From: Thermoleophilia bacterium
Lineage (GTDB): Bacteria; Actinomycetota; Thermoleophilia; Miltoncostaeales; Miltoncostaeaceae
Assembly: GCA_020438485.1 (NCBI GenBank)
Contig: JAGQUM010000001.1
Coordinates: 19,464-83,463 of the forward strand
DNA length: 64,000 nucleotides
Reading direction: 5' to 3'
Below the pieces are notes generated by a model. The model had not been told where the DNA came from. It did no database searches and saw only the letters and a list, made by a program, of their open reading frames with translations. A program made the translations under genes and the position numbers. Positions 1 to 7,788 of this stretch are shown here, in pieces; position 1 is the first letter of the stretch, and each line of letters begins with the position of its first letter.

Positions 1-193
1 CGACGCCGGTCATGCAGACGCCGCCGACGTTGGCCCGGGCGGCACCGCGCGCGCCCGCCAGCCAACGGGCGTGCCCGGCCACCATCGCGCGCGCGGCGTC
101 GTCGGGGTTGTGGGTGCGTCGAACGCGGGGCAGTGGCACGCCGCTCCTCGGATCGGGTGTCGCGGGCGGCGGGGGTTGCGCCGCGTACGTCAT
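1..193 (-). CDS. N-terminal fragment of a possible pentapeptide-repeat protein (cut by window edge)
   Basis: Reading the minus strand from an ATG at 193 gives 64 codons open to the window edge, preceded in frame by a TAG. After a Pro-rich start the residues include HNPDDAARAMVAGHARW, then LAGARGAARANVGG and VCMTGV. The pattern HARWLAG followed by a basic stretch and A-N-V-G-G resembles the lead-in of many bacterial pentapeptide-repeat proteins, where A(N/D)LxG repeats follow. Only the start of the possible repeat is visible, so the family call is tentative. It is divergent from the gene at 264 with 70 bp between them, where the promoters of both genes should lie. Confidence 0.4.
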   Translation of the reverse strand, partial: MTYAAQPPPPATPDPRSGVPLPRVRRTHNPDDAARAMVAGHARWLAGARGAARANVGGVCMTGV

Positions 194-263
194 CTATCGG
201 CCGCGACGGCCCGGAACGAGAGCCAGGCGGCGCGGTCGCCGCCGCCCGTACCATGGCGGCGTG

Positions 264-755
264 ATGTGGCATCCGACCGCCGCCCCCGGCGCGCCGATCG
301 GCGCGGCCGACGCCTCGCGGCGCTGGGCGCTGGCCCGCCACGGCCGGACCGCGTTCCCGGGCCTCACGGCACCCGAGGCCGAGCGCTACGGGGTCGCGCT
401 CGGCGCCCGCGACCCCGGCGACCTGCTGGTGGGCGTGGCGCTCGACGCGCTGCTGACCGGCGGGGCGGGCCCCCACGTGCTGACCGGCGACGGCGCGCTG
501 GGCATCGTCCTGGGCCCGCATCCCCACGTGCATGGGGTCCACGTGTGCATGGGCGAGGCCGGGGAGGGCGACCGCGTCGTGGGGGCCGTGGAGGAGCTCG
601 GGGGCGGGGTGTGGCGGTGGCTCGCGCGCCGCCGGGTGCCGCGCGACGCGCACGTCGCCGCCCTCGACGCGGTGGCCGACGCGCGCGACGCGCGCGAGCT
701 TGCGTCGTGGTCGCGGTGGCCCGGCGTCGGCCCGGACGACGGGCCCAACGCGTAG
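264..755 (+). CDS. Hypothetical protein, 163 aa
   Basis: No family was recognised. The ATG at 264 (GTG at 261 is the alternative) opens a reading frame of 163 residues with normal actinobacterial third-position GC. The protein is Ala/Gly/Asp-rich and has a His-containing segment (GPHPHVHGVHVCMGE) in the middle, which could bind a metal but matches nothing I know. No signal peptide or membrane segment is visible, so it is probably cytoplasmic. It sits 10 bp before the next small gene and probably starts a run of co-directional genes that continues to the MscS channel at 2831. Confidence 0.6.
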   Translation: MWHPTAAPGAPIGAADASRRWALARHGRTAFPGLTAPEAERYGVALGARDPGDLLVGVALDALLTGGAGPHVLTGDGALGIVLGPHPHVHGVHVCMGEAGEGDRVVGAVEELGGGVWRWLARRRVPRDAHVAALDAVADARDARELASWSRWPGVGPDDGPNA

Positions 756-765
756 GGTCCCCGTC

Positions 766-1074
766 GTGGCCGACAAGAACTCCATGTACCTGGTGCGCTT
801 CCGTGCCCGCGAGGACGCGGAGATCGGCGACGACGCCACCGAGCGTCTGCGCGACGCGCTCACGACCATGCCGGGCATCGGGCACGTCCACGGCACCACG
901 CTCGACCCCGACCACGGCATCGTGACCGGCGAGTTCCAGGTGGACGTCACCCGCGGGATCGGGGCGGCGTCCCGCGACGGGGCCCGGGTGGCGAAGGAGG
1001 CCCTCAAGGTCGCGGGATTCCCCGACGCGCAGATCGTCGAGCTGTGGGTGGGCCTGCGCGACGAACCGTCGTGA
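766..1074 (+). CDS. Hypothetical small protein, 102 aa
   Basis: A GTG at 766 starts a 102-residue protein (an ATG at 784 is the alternative start). The composition looks like a compact alpha/beta domain: a strand MYLVRFRA near the start, an acidic linker, a helix ERLRDALTTM, a strand region TGEFQVDV and a C-terminal helix-strand with IVELWVGL. It could be a ferredoxin-like or small ligand-binding fold, but no family is recognised. The stop overlaps the GTG start of the DUF1385 gene by 4 nt, so the two are likely translationally coupled. Confidence 0.6.
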   Translation: MADKNSMYLVRFRAREDAEIGDDATERLRDALTTMPGIGHVHGTTLDPDHGIVTGEFQVDVTRGIGAASRDGARVAKEALKVAGFPDAQIVELWVGLRDEPS

Positions 1075-1991
1075 CCGCCGGCGGCGCGCCCCAGGTGGGG
1101 GGAAGCGCGCTCCCCGGCGGGGTGATGATGCGCACGCGCGGGCGGGTGGGCGTCGCCGTGCGCAGCGAGGCGGACGGGGCGATCGTGACCACGGCGTTCG
1201 CGCCCCGCACCCCCACGGGCCGGTGGGCGGGCTGGCCGCTGCTGCGCGGCGCCGTCGCGATGCGCACGGCGCTCACCACGGGCCGTGAGGCCATGGAGGC
1301 GGGCGAGCGGCTGCGGTGGGGCGACGGGACCGACGCGCGCGACGGGCGCGGCGCGGCCGCGACGGCCGCGGTGGTCGTCGGGGCGCTGGTGGGCGGCCTG
1401 GCCCAGGTGCTCGGCTTCCGGGTGGCCCCGGTGGTCATCGCCAAGGAGGCGGGCCTCACGGGCGCGTGGTTCATCGTCGCGGAGGCCGCGCTGCGGCTGG
1501 GCCTGCTGCTGGGGGCGCTGATGCTGGTCGCGGCGCTGCCCCCGTTCCGCCGGCTGCTGCGCTACCACGGGGCCGAGCACAAGGCGATCGCCGCGTTCGA
1601 GGCGGGGGCCGCGCTCACGGCGCCGTCCGCGGCGTGCTTCACCCGATTCCACCCCAGGTGCGGCACGTCGTACCTGGTGGTGTCGGCGTTCGTGTCGATC
1701 GCGGTGTACGGCGCGGTGCTGGCCATCACGGGGGCATTCAGCTACACGGCGCTGATCGCCACCCGGCTCGTCGGCGGACCCGTGGTCACGGCGCTGACGT
1801 TCGAGATCCAGCGCCAGGCGGCCCGGCGCCGGGGGCCGTGGGCACTGGTGACACGGCCGGGCCTGGCGGCCCAGCGGCTGACGACGCGCGAGCCCGGCCA
1901 CGGCGAACTCGACGTGGCGATCGCGGCCCTGCGGGCGGCCCTCGGGCCCGACCCCGCCCGGGCCCCGTGCCGGGTCGGGACGGGGGCGTAG
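1071..1991 (+). CDS. DUF1385 (YqhQ-type) membrane protein
   Basis: The 306-residue product has the hallmarks of the DUF1385/YqhQ family: an N-terminal GGVMMR box followed by a basic strand, several membrane helices, and the signature RYHGAEHK followed by a C-terminal RFHPRCGTS segment. The conserved His, Glu and Cys suggest metal binding, but the function of the family is not established. The GTG at 1071 overlaps the preceding stop (GTGA), and this start places the conserved GGVMMR box at the expected distance from the N terminus. An MscS channel gene follows after 3 bp. Confidence 0.85.
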   Translation: MTAGGAPQVGGSALPGGVMMRTRGRVGVAVRSEADGAIVTTAFAPRTPTGRWAGWPLLRGAVAMRTALTTGREAMEAGERLRWGDGTDARDGRGAAATAAVVVGALVGGLAQVLGFRVAPVVIAKEAGLTGAWFIVAEAALRLGLLLGALMLVAALPPFRRLLRYHGAEHKAIAAFEAGAALTAPSAACFTRFHPRCGTSYLVVSAFVSIAVYGAVLAITGAFSYTALIATRLVGGPVVTALTFEIQRQAARRRGPWALVTRPGLAAQRLTTREPGHGELDVAIAALRAALGPDPARAPCRVGTGA

Positions 1992-1994
1992 CCG

Positions 1995-2831
1995 GTGCCC
2001 GACCTGCCGGACTGGGGCCAGCGCCTGGTCGCCGTCGGGATCGTCGGGCTCGTCGCGTTGATCGCGACGTGGCTGCTGCGGTGGCTGCTGGGCCGGTTCG
2101 CCGCCCGCCTACGCGGGGCGCTGCCCGAGGAGAGCCCCGCCGGCAAGCGTGCGAAGACCCTCGTGAGCGTGCTCGGCGCATTCGGCGTCGTGGTGATCTG
2201 GCTCGTCGCGTTCGTCACCGCGCTGGAGATCGGCGGCGTGCCCGTCGGTCCCCTCATCGCCACTGCCGGCATCGGCGGCGTGGCGCTGGGATTCGGCATG
2301 CAGAACCTCGTGCGCGACTACGTCGCCGGGCTGTTCGTGCTGTCCGAGAACCAGTACGACGTGGGCGACAGCGTCAAGGTCGCCGGCGTGGAGGGGACGG
2401 TGGAGGCCATCACGCTGCGCTCCACGGTGCTGCGCGCGCAGGACGGCTCCCGCCACGTGGTGTCCAATGGAGAGATCCGGGTCAGCACCAACACCACGCG
2501 CGGGTACTCGCGCTGCCTTGTGAGCGTGGTCCTCGCGCATGACGCCGACCTGGACGCCGCCATCGCCGTGACGCGGCGGGTGGTGGCGGGCCTGGAGGCC
2601 GATCACGCGGGCGACGGGTCGCTGACCGGGCCCGGAACGGTGCTCGGCGTCGACGCCGTCACCCCGGACGGTCCCCAGATCTCGTGCTTCATCGAGACCA
2701 CGCCGGGGCGCCAGTTCGCGCTGGGCCGCGAGCTGCGCCGGCGCCTGCTGACCGGGTTCCGCGACGCGGGGGTATCGATGCCTCCCGGCGCGCCTCCCGC
2801 GGCGTCCCGGCCGTCCGGACCGGCCGTGTAG
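1995..2831 (+). CDS. MscS-family mechanosensitive ion channel
   Basis: The 278-aa product is a small-conductance mechanosensitive channel. About three hydrophobic segments lie in the first 110 residues. The pore-lining helix and beta-domain are clear: GVALGFGMQNLVRDYVAG, then GLFVLSENQYDVGDSV and the VEGTVEAITLRST segment typical of the MscS middle domain. A cytoplasmic alpha/beta domain follows and ends in a Pro/Ala tail. Such channels release solutes on hypo-osmotic shock. It begins at GTG 1995 just after the DUF1385 stop and converges on the sulfotransferase gene with only 6 bp between stops. Confidence 0.93.
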   Translation: MPDLPDWGQRLVAVGIVGLVALIATWLLRWLLGRFAARLRGALPEESPAGKRAKTLVSVLGAFGVVVIWLVAFVTALEIGGVPVGPLIATAGIGGVALGFGMQNLVRDYVAGLFVLSENQYDVGDSVKVAGVEGTVEAITLRSTVLRAQDGSRHVVSNGEIRVSTNTTRGYSRCLVSVVLAHDADLDAAIAVTRRVVAGLEADHAGDGSLTGPGTVLGVDAVTPDGPQISCFIETTPGRQFALGRELRRRLLTGFRDAGVSMPPGAPPAASRPSGPAV

Positions 2832-2837
2832 GGCCGC

Positions 2838-3833
2838 CTACCGGTCGGCGTAGAGGTCCTGGTAGTGGGCCACCGCCTCGTCCACCCGCTCGCCGAACTC
2901 GGCCTCGAGCCCGGCGTTCGCGCCCTCGCGGAACGCGCCGAGCTGGACGTCGCGCCTGGCCGGCGCGTGCCCCTTGGCCCCCATCATGCGGGCCACGTCG
3001 GTCAGCACCGCCCCGGGGTCCGCGCACAGGCGCGAGTACGGCACGCTCAGCACGGTCTCGGGTCCCAGCGCGTCCGCCGCGCGGGCGATGTCGCGCTCCA
3101 CCAGCACCACCTGCGCGGCCACCTGTCGCCACGGGGGTTCGCCGTCCAGCTCCGGTGCGTGCGGGTGCAGCGACGCCCAGCGGGTCTCGTCGCCGTACAT
3201 CGAGCGGCGCATCTTGATGAGCGACAGCGCGGTCTCGCGGGCGGGGCGCGTGATCCACGCGAAGCACGTGCGCGGCATGCGGCGTGCCATCTCGCGCATG
3301 TGCCAGGCCATCAGCATCGGCTTGAAGGCCATGGGGCGGCCCGCGGCGCCGGCCATCGCGATGAGGGTGGCCCGCAGCGTCGCCCAGTCGATGGCCTCGT
3401 CGTGCGTCGGGTCGCGCTGGCGCATGTCGGGGTAGCGCAGGTGATGGCTCCAGAAGTAGCCGAACTCGTGGGGCTCCGACACCCCCGTCGTGCGCCCGAA
3501 CGACGAGGCGAACGACGACTCGAGCCGGTCGACGCCCAGCTTGCGCGCCAGGCGCAGCCCGTACGTGGGTGCCAACCAGAACGCGGCCGACAGGTTGTTG
3601 ACGTAGCCGACGTCGAGGCCGCTGGCGATCACCTGGTACAGGAGCGTGGTGCCCGACCGGGGCGAGCCCACCACGTGCAGCGTGGGCAGCGTCTCGGGGG
3701 CGCCGGGGTCGGTTGCGTCGCGCTCGTGCGGGGCGAGCAGCAGGTTGAGGTGCTCGAGGAAGTCCTCGTCCGCGGCATCCTTCGCGAACGCCGAGCTGAG
3801 ACCGCCGTCGACGCGGCGCGAGTACCGGGCCAT
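2838..3833 (-). CDS. Sulfotransferase family protein
   Basis: The 331-aa protein carries the 5'-phosphosulfate-binding loop of PAPS-dependent sulfotransferases, VVGSPRSGTTLL at residues 54-65, and a later 3'-phosphate region around the PRTCFAWITRPARETALS segment. Enzymes of this family move a sulfuryl group from PAPS to a hydroxyl or amine; the acceptor cannot be deduced here. Length fits the family. There is no signal peptide. Its start is divergent from the monooxygenase at 3890, leaving 56 bp for both promoters. Confidence 0.85.
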   Translation of the reverse strand: MARYSRRVDGGLSSAFAKDAADEDFLEHLNLLLAPHERDATDPGAPETLPTLHVVGSPRSGTTLLYQVIASGLDVGYVNNLSAAFWLAPTYGLRLARKLGVDRLESSFASSFGRTTGVSEPHEFGYFWSHHLRYPDMRQRDPTHDEAIDWATLRATLIAMAGAAGRPMAFKPMLMAWHMREMARRMPRTCFAWITRPARETALSLIKMRRSMYGDETRWASLHPHAPELDGEPPWRQVAAQVVLVERDIARAADALGPETVLSVPYSRLCADPGAVLTDVARMMGAKGHAPARRDVQLGAFREGANAGLEAEFGERVDEAVAHYQDLYADR

Positions 3834-3889
3834 GGGGCGACACTACCAGCGGGCCCCGCGGCGTCCGACGACGGCGCGAGACTACGCCC

Positions 3890-5053
3890 GTGACGGACGA
3901 CCCGATCGGCTTCGGCGTGTTCCTGGCCCCGTTCCACGAGGTGGGCGAGAACCCGACGCTGTGCCTCGAGCGCGACCTGGAGATCATCGCCCACTGCGAC
4001 CGGCTGGGCTTCCAGGAGGCGTGGGTGGGCGAGCACCACTCCACGGGCTGGGAGACCATCGCATCGCCGGAGCTGTTCCTGGCGTTCGCGGCCGAGCGCA
4101 CCCGTCACATCCGCCTGGGCACGGGCGCCATCAGCCTTCCGTACCACCACCCGCTGATGGTGGCCGACCGGGTCGTGATGCTCGATCACCTCACGCGCGG
4201 TCGCATCAACGTGGGCTTCGGGCCGGGTGGCCACGTCACGGACGCGGTGATGCTCGGCCTGGACCCCGCCCGCCTGCGCGACATGATGGCCGAGTCGCTG
4301 GACGTGATCCTGCGGCTCTGGACAGACCCGTCTGCCTTTAGTTGTGAGGGCTCGTGGTTCCGGCTCGTGGACGCCGTTCTCCAGCTCCGGCCGTATCAGC
4401 GCCCCCACCCACCCATCGCGGTGACCAGCCTCGAGTCGCCCGCGGGGATGCGCCTGGCGGGCCGCACCGGGGCGGGCGTGCTGCAGTTGGCCGTCGCCAA
4501 GGGCACGGGGGCGCCCATGGACTTCCGCGCCCAGTGGGCGCACGCGGAGGAGGCCGCGGCCGAGGCGGGGCGCGTGGCCGACCGCCGCGGGTGGCGCCTG
4601 GTCATCCCGGCGCACATCGCCGAGACCCGCGCGCGCGCGGTCGCCGACATCCGGGAGGGCGGAGCCCGCCACCTGCTGGAGTACGTCGAGGCCACGACGG
4701 GCCGCCCGTGTCCCGTGCCGGGGCCCCCCGACCAGATCGTGGAGCAGATGGCCGACCGCGGGGCGTGGGTGGTCGGCACACCGGACGACCTCGTGGCGGT
4801 GATCGACGGCATGCGCGAGGCGACGGGCGGGTTCGGCGGCCTGCTGCTGTGGGGACACGAATGGGCCGCGCCGGAGGCGGTGCGGCGCTCGTACGAGCTC
4901 GTTGCGCGCCACGTGATGCCCCGCGTGCGGGGCGATCTCGACGGGATTATCGCATCGCAGGCGATCGCGCGCCAAAAAGCTGGTGATGTGCATCGCCTTC
5001 GCACGGAGGCCACGTGCGCCGCCGCTCAACCCTCACCGTCGAGTCGACCGTGA
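3890..5053 (+). CDS. Luciferase-like (LLM class) flavin-dependent monooxygenase
   Basis: A TIM-barrel LLM-class protein of 387 aa. Visible family features are the N-terminal strand FGVFLAPFHE, the EAWVGEHHSTGWE segment typical of limonene/alkanal monooxygenase-type members, IRLGTGAISLPYHHPL, and GRINVGFGPGG. These enzymes use reduced FMN or F420 and usually oxidise small lipophilic substrates. The last ~30 residues after RHVMPRVRG are low-complexity and look like a weakly conserved tail. GTG at 3890 is the only reasonable start. Two further LLM genes occur in the window (16616 and 33240) but they are not close relatives. Confidence 0.88.
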   Translation: MTDDPIGFGVFLAPFHEVGENPTLCLERDLEIIAHCDRLGFQEAWVGEHHSTGWETIASPELFLAFAAERTRHIRLGTGAISLPYHHPLMVADRVVMLDHLTRGRINVGFGPGGHVTDAVMLGLDPARLRDMMAESLDVILRLWTDPSAFSCEGSWFRLVDAVLQLRPYQRPHPPIAVTSLESPAGMRLAGRTGAGVLQLAVAKGTGAPMDFRAQWAHAEEAAAEAGRVADRRGWRLVIPAHIAETRARAVADIREGGARHLLEYVEATTGRPCPVPGPPDQIVEQMADRGAWVVGTPDDLVAVIDGMREATGGFGGLLLWGHEWAAPEAVRRSYELVARHVMPRVRGDLDGIIASQAIARQKAGDVHRLRTEATCAAAQPSPSSRP

Positions 5054-5076
5054 GTGAGACACATTGAGTGACGTTA

Positions 5077-5469
5077 CTATGCGAAGCGACCGCCGCGCTG
5101 GAGCACCTCGATTGCGTAACCGTCGGGGTCGGTGACGAAGAAGTACCGGGCCGTGAAGTCGCCGTTGCGCATGTCCTTGACGGGCTTCGGATCGAGCCCG
5201 GCGTCGCTCAGCCGGGCGTGCTCCGCGTCGAGGTCGTCGACGCTGACGGCCAGGTGGCCGTAGCCGTCGCCGAGCTCGTACGGCTCCTCCCGGCCCTTGT
5301 TGACGGTCAGCTCCACTTCGAACGGGCCTTCGTCGCCGCGCAGGTACACCAGCACGAAGTCGTCGAACTCGAGCCGCTGCGCGACACCCAGCCCGAACGC
5401 CCGCTCGTAGAACGCGCACGACGCGGCCTCGTCGCGCACGCGGATCATCTGGTGGATGGGCCGTGCCAT
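5077..5469 (-). CDS. VOC-family (glyoxalase I-like) protein
   Basis: The 130-aa product is a single vicinal-oxygen-chelate domain pair: IHQMIRVRDEAASCAFY at the start, a central GHLAVSVDDLD, and a C-terminal FVTDPDGYAIEVLQR. The His/Glu ligands of the glyoxalase I type are present (H6, H73-type and the Glu of IEVLQ), so lactoylglutathione-lyase-like metal-dependent activity is plausible but the thiol cofactor is unknown. The ATG at 5469 follows a GGGGGAG ribosome-binding site, whereas the upstream extension of the frame is Pro/Arg-rich and non-homologous. It converges on the LLM gene. Confidence 0.87.
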   Translation of the reverse strand: MARPIHQMIRVRDEAASCAFYERAFGLGVAQRLEFDDFVLVYLRGDEGPFEVELTVNKGREEPYELGDGYGHLAVSVDDLDAEHARLSDAGLDPKPVKDMRNGDFTARYFFVTDPDGYAIEVLQRGGRFA

Positions 5470-5698
5470 GGGGCTCCCCCGTATCCGTATCGCGGTCGAC
5501 ACCACCTTACGCGGCGCACCGGCCGACCCCGGCGCGTCCGCGTCTCGCTCACAAACAGGCGGAATCGCACACAAAGGCGGCGGGTTTCCTTGCAGCTTGC
5601 GTCGCCACCCGCTCACAACTGGCCGCGAGGGTGGTCGTCGTCACTGCGGGGCACATGCCGGCGCGTGGCGCATCCATCTCCCCAGAAAGGGCATGCCC

Positions 5699-6415
5699 AT
5701 GGTTTCCCGTCGCTCCCTGGCCGCCGCGCTCGCCATCGTCGCGGCCGGCACGTCAACGGCGGCCGCCCAGGTGCTCAACGGCACGGCGGGCGCGGACGTC
5801 CTGCAGGGCACGAACCGCGGTGATGTGATCACCGCGGCCGCCGGCAACGACGTCGTCGCCGGGTACCACGGCCGCGACACCATCCTCGGCAACGACGGCG
5901 CCGACCTGCTGATGGGCGGCCGCCAGAACGACACCCTCCTCGGCGGCGTCGACAACGACACGCTGATGGGTGGGCCCGGCGCCGACGTGGTCCTCGGCCA
6001 GGGCGGCGACGACCAGGCGTTCGGAGGCTGGGGGCGCGACGTGGTCAGCGGCGGGTCCGGCAACGACCGCATCCTGGGCGGCTACGGCAGCGACACGCTC
6101 TACGCCGGCGGAGGCGAGGACGTGGTCATGGGCGGCCCCGGCAACGACGTCATCCACTCGCGGGCGGCCGACGCGCAGCGCGACGTCATCGTCTGCGGGC
6201 GCGGCCACGACGTGGTCATCGCGCGCCCGGAGGACTCGGTGGACGCGAGCTGCGAGAAGGTCACCGTGCTGGCGGCCGGCGACGCGGCGACGGATCCGGG
6301 CGACGAGAACGCCGCCCCCGCCGCGCTGCGTGCCGCGGCCGGCCGTGACAACGGCAAGGGCGACGGCGCCGGCAAGGGGGCGAAGCGCGTCGGCGATCAC
6401 CGCGGCCACCGTTAG
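5699..6415 (+). CDS. Secreted RTX-type calcium-binding repeat protein
   Basis: The 238-aa protein begins with a Sec signal peptide (RRSLAAALAIVAAG then TSTAAAQ as likely cleavage region). Residues ~30-170 are consecutive nonapeptide-like RTX units such as GGPGADVVLG, GGSGNDRILG and GGPGNDVIH, each with the GGxGxD calcium-binding pattern. A module with VICGRGHDVV and a second Cys (SCEKV) follows, as is common in actinobacterial RTX exoproteins, and the end is a basic Gly/Lys/Arg/His tail. An AGAAAGG site 8 nt upstream supports ATG 5699 over 5693. It probably folds on calcium outside the cell. The direct role is unknown. Confidence 0.85.
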   Translation: MVSRRSLAAALAIVAAGTSTAAAQVLNGTAGADVLQGTNRGDVITAAAGNDVVAGYHGRDTILGNDGADLLMGGRQNDTLLGGVDNDTLMGGPGADVVLGQGGDDQAFGGWGRDVVSGGSGNDRILGGYGSDTLYAGGGEDVVMGGPGNDVIHSRAADAQRDVIVCGRGHDVVIARPEDSVDASCEKVTVLAAGDAATDPGDENAAPAALRAAAGRDNGKGDGAGKGAKRVGDHRGHR

Positions 6416-6425
6416 GCCCGGAGCT

Positions 6426-6452
6426 CCCCGGGGCGGTGGTCCCGCCCCGGGG
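6426..6452. terminator. GC-rich hairpin after the RTX gene
   Basis: An 11-bp perfect stem (6426-6436 with 6442-6452) and a 5-nt loop start 10 bp after the RTX stop codon. There is no U-tract, which is usual for terminator-like hairpins in high-GC actinobacteria. Confidence 0.6.
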
Positions 6453-6495
6453 GGCGGCGTGCAACGGGTCCGGGCGCGTCCCGGCGGCGGCATGA

Positions 6496-6543
6496 CACCC
6501 CTCCCCGTCGGCCGGCCCACCGGTCGCCGGGCGGGGAGGGGTG
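6496..6543. repeat. 12-bp inverted repeat before the aldo/keto reductase
   Basis: Perfect arms 6496-6507 and 6532-6543 enclose a 24-nt spacer that can itself pair. It ends 13 bp before the ATG at 6557, so it either terminates upstream transcription or folds in the leader of the reductase mRNA and masks its ribosome-binding site. Confidence 0.5.
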
Positions 6544-6556
6544 GCAGACTGCGCGC

Positions 6557-7690
6557 ATGACTGACCTCGGCCATACCGCGCTCGGCTCGTGGAGCGGCGG
6601 TCGCCACATGCACTTCGGCCTGCCGGTTGACGAGGACCGGCTCATCGACGTTCTCCGGCCGGGCGGCGGCATCGACACCGTCGTCACGGCCGACGTGTAC
6701 GGAGAGGGCGCCGCCGACGTCCTCGTGGGCAAGGCGCTCGAGGGCCTTCCGCGGGGCGACTACACGCTCGTGGGGACCATCGGCCACGACTTCTACAACG
6801 GCACGCGCGAGGGGGCGAAGGGCTTTCCGCGCTTCACGGACGCCCGGTTGCGCGGCCCGGAGAAGTACCGCGACTACCTGCGGATGGCGTGCGAGCGCAG
6901 CCTGGAGGCGTGCGGCGTCGACCGCTTCGACCTGCTGATGCTGCACAACCCCGACCGCACCGGATACTCGTCCGAGGCCGTGTGGCGCGCGATGGCCGGC
7001 CTGCGCGACGAGGGAATGGCCGACATGCTCGGCGTCGCGCCGGGCCCGGCGAACGGCTTCACGCTGGACGTCATCTCGTGCGTCGAGCGCTTCGGCGAAC
7101 TGCTGGACTGGGCGATGCTGATCCTCAACCCGTTCGAGCCCTGGCCGGGCCGGATGGCCCTGCCGGCGTGTGAGCAGAACGGCGTGAAGGTGCTGGCGCG
7201 CGTGGTCGACTACGGCGGGATCTTCCACGGCGACGTGCCCGACGAGGACGCCTTGCCCGAGTTCGACCACCGCGCGTTCCGCCCCGCGGGCTGGGTGGGC
7301 GCGGGGCGGGAGCGGCTGGAGCGCATCGCGCCCATCGCAGAACGCCACGGCCTGACGCCCCTGCAGCTCTCGTGCCAGTGGACCCTGGCCCAGCCGGCCG
7401 TCCACTGCGTGGTGCCGACGCTCATCCAGGAGCCCGGCGACCGCGCCAAGTCGATCGAGGACAAGCGCGCCGAGTTGGCCGCGGTCCCGGCGCGGATCGT
7501 GCTGAGCCCGGACGAGATCGAGGAGATCGCCCAGGTCGGCGAGAACGCCGGGTGCATGGCGCTGAAGGGCGGCACGCCCGCCCACGACGGCCCCGAGCGG
7601 GCCGACTCGTGGCCCATGAACCCGGATCTCGACGCCGTGGCGCGCCGCTGGCGCATCGAGCCCGGGCGGGATCTGATCAACACGATGTGA
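6557..7690 (+). CDS. Aldo/keto reductase family protein (atypical active site)
   Basis: A 377-aa member of the AKR superfamily. The Asp-Tyr pair is seen in TADVYGEG and the catalytic-pocket His in LLMLHNPD. The strand that normally reads TKxG with the catalytic Lys here reads VGTIGHDFYNG, so the Lys of the D-Y-K-H tetrad appears to be replaced. The C-terminal half contains LTPLQLSCQWTLAQP, the usual barrel-closing helix, and VVPTLIQEP instead of a classic NADPH-binding ending. It may be a non-classical reductase or binding protein. It is transcribed alone, between the hairpins at 6496 and 7692. Confidence 0.8.
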   Translation: MTDLGHTALGSWSGGRHMHFGLPVDEDRLIDVLRPGGGIDTVVTADVYGEGAADVLVGKALEGLPRGDYTLVGTIGHDFYNGTREGAKGFPRFTDARLRGPEKYRDYLRMACERSLEACGVDRFDLLMLHNPDRTGYSSEAVWRAMAGLRDEGMADMLGVAPGPANGFTLDVISCVERFGELLDWAMLILNPFEPWPGRMALPACEQNGVKVLARVVDYGGIFHGDVPDEDALPEFDHRAFRPAGWVGAGRERLERIAPIAERHGLTPLQLSCQWTLAQPAVHCVVPTLIQEPGDRAKSIEDKRAELAAVPARIVLSPDEIEEIAQVGENAGCMALKGGTPAHDGPERADSWPMNPDLDAVARRWRIEPGRDLINTM

Positions 7691-7691
7691 G

Positions 7692-7733
7692 GCCCGACGC
7701 GCGGGGCACCCCGGTGTGCCCCGCGCGTCGGGC
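7692..7733. terminator. Strong 18-bp hairpin
   Basis: Arms 7692-7709 and 7716-7733 pair perfectly over 18 bp around a 6-nt loop, 1 bp after the reductase stop. The stem is almost all G/C. It is likely the transcript end of the reductase and isolates the YihY gene downstream. Confidence 0.8.
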
Positions 7734-7788
7734 GCGGCCCGGGCGGGTATAAGAACGGGCGACCCGCCCACTGCGCAGGGAGTCCGAC

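Noticed and set aside
1316..2542. A 408-codon plus-strand frame overlapping DUF1385 and MscS
   Set aside because: Composition is Arg/Gly-rich low complexity, and the two real genes in other frames have strong motifs.
5699..6415. RTX toxin
   Set aside because: It has a Sec signal, is only 238 residues and has no acyltransferase or type I secretion genes nearby; RTX repeats alone do not imply toxicity.
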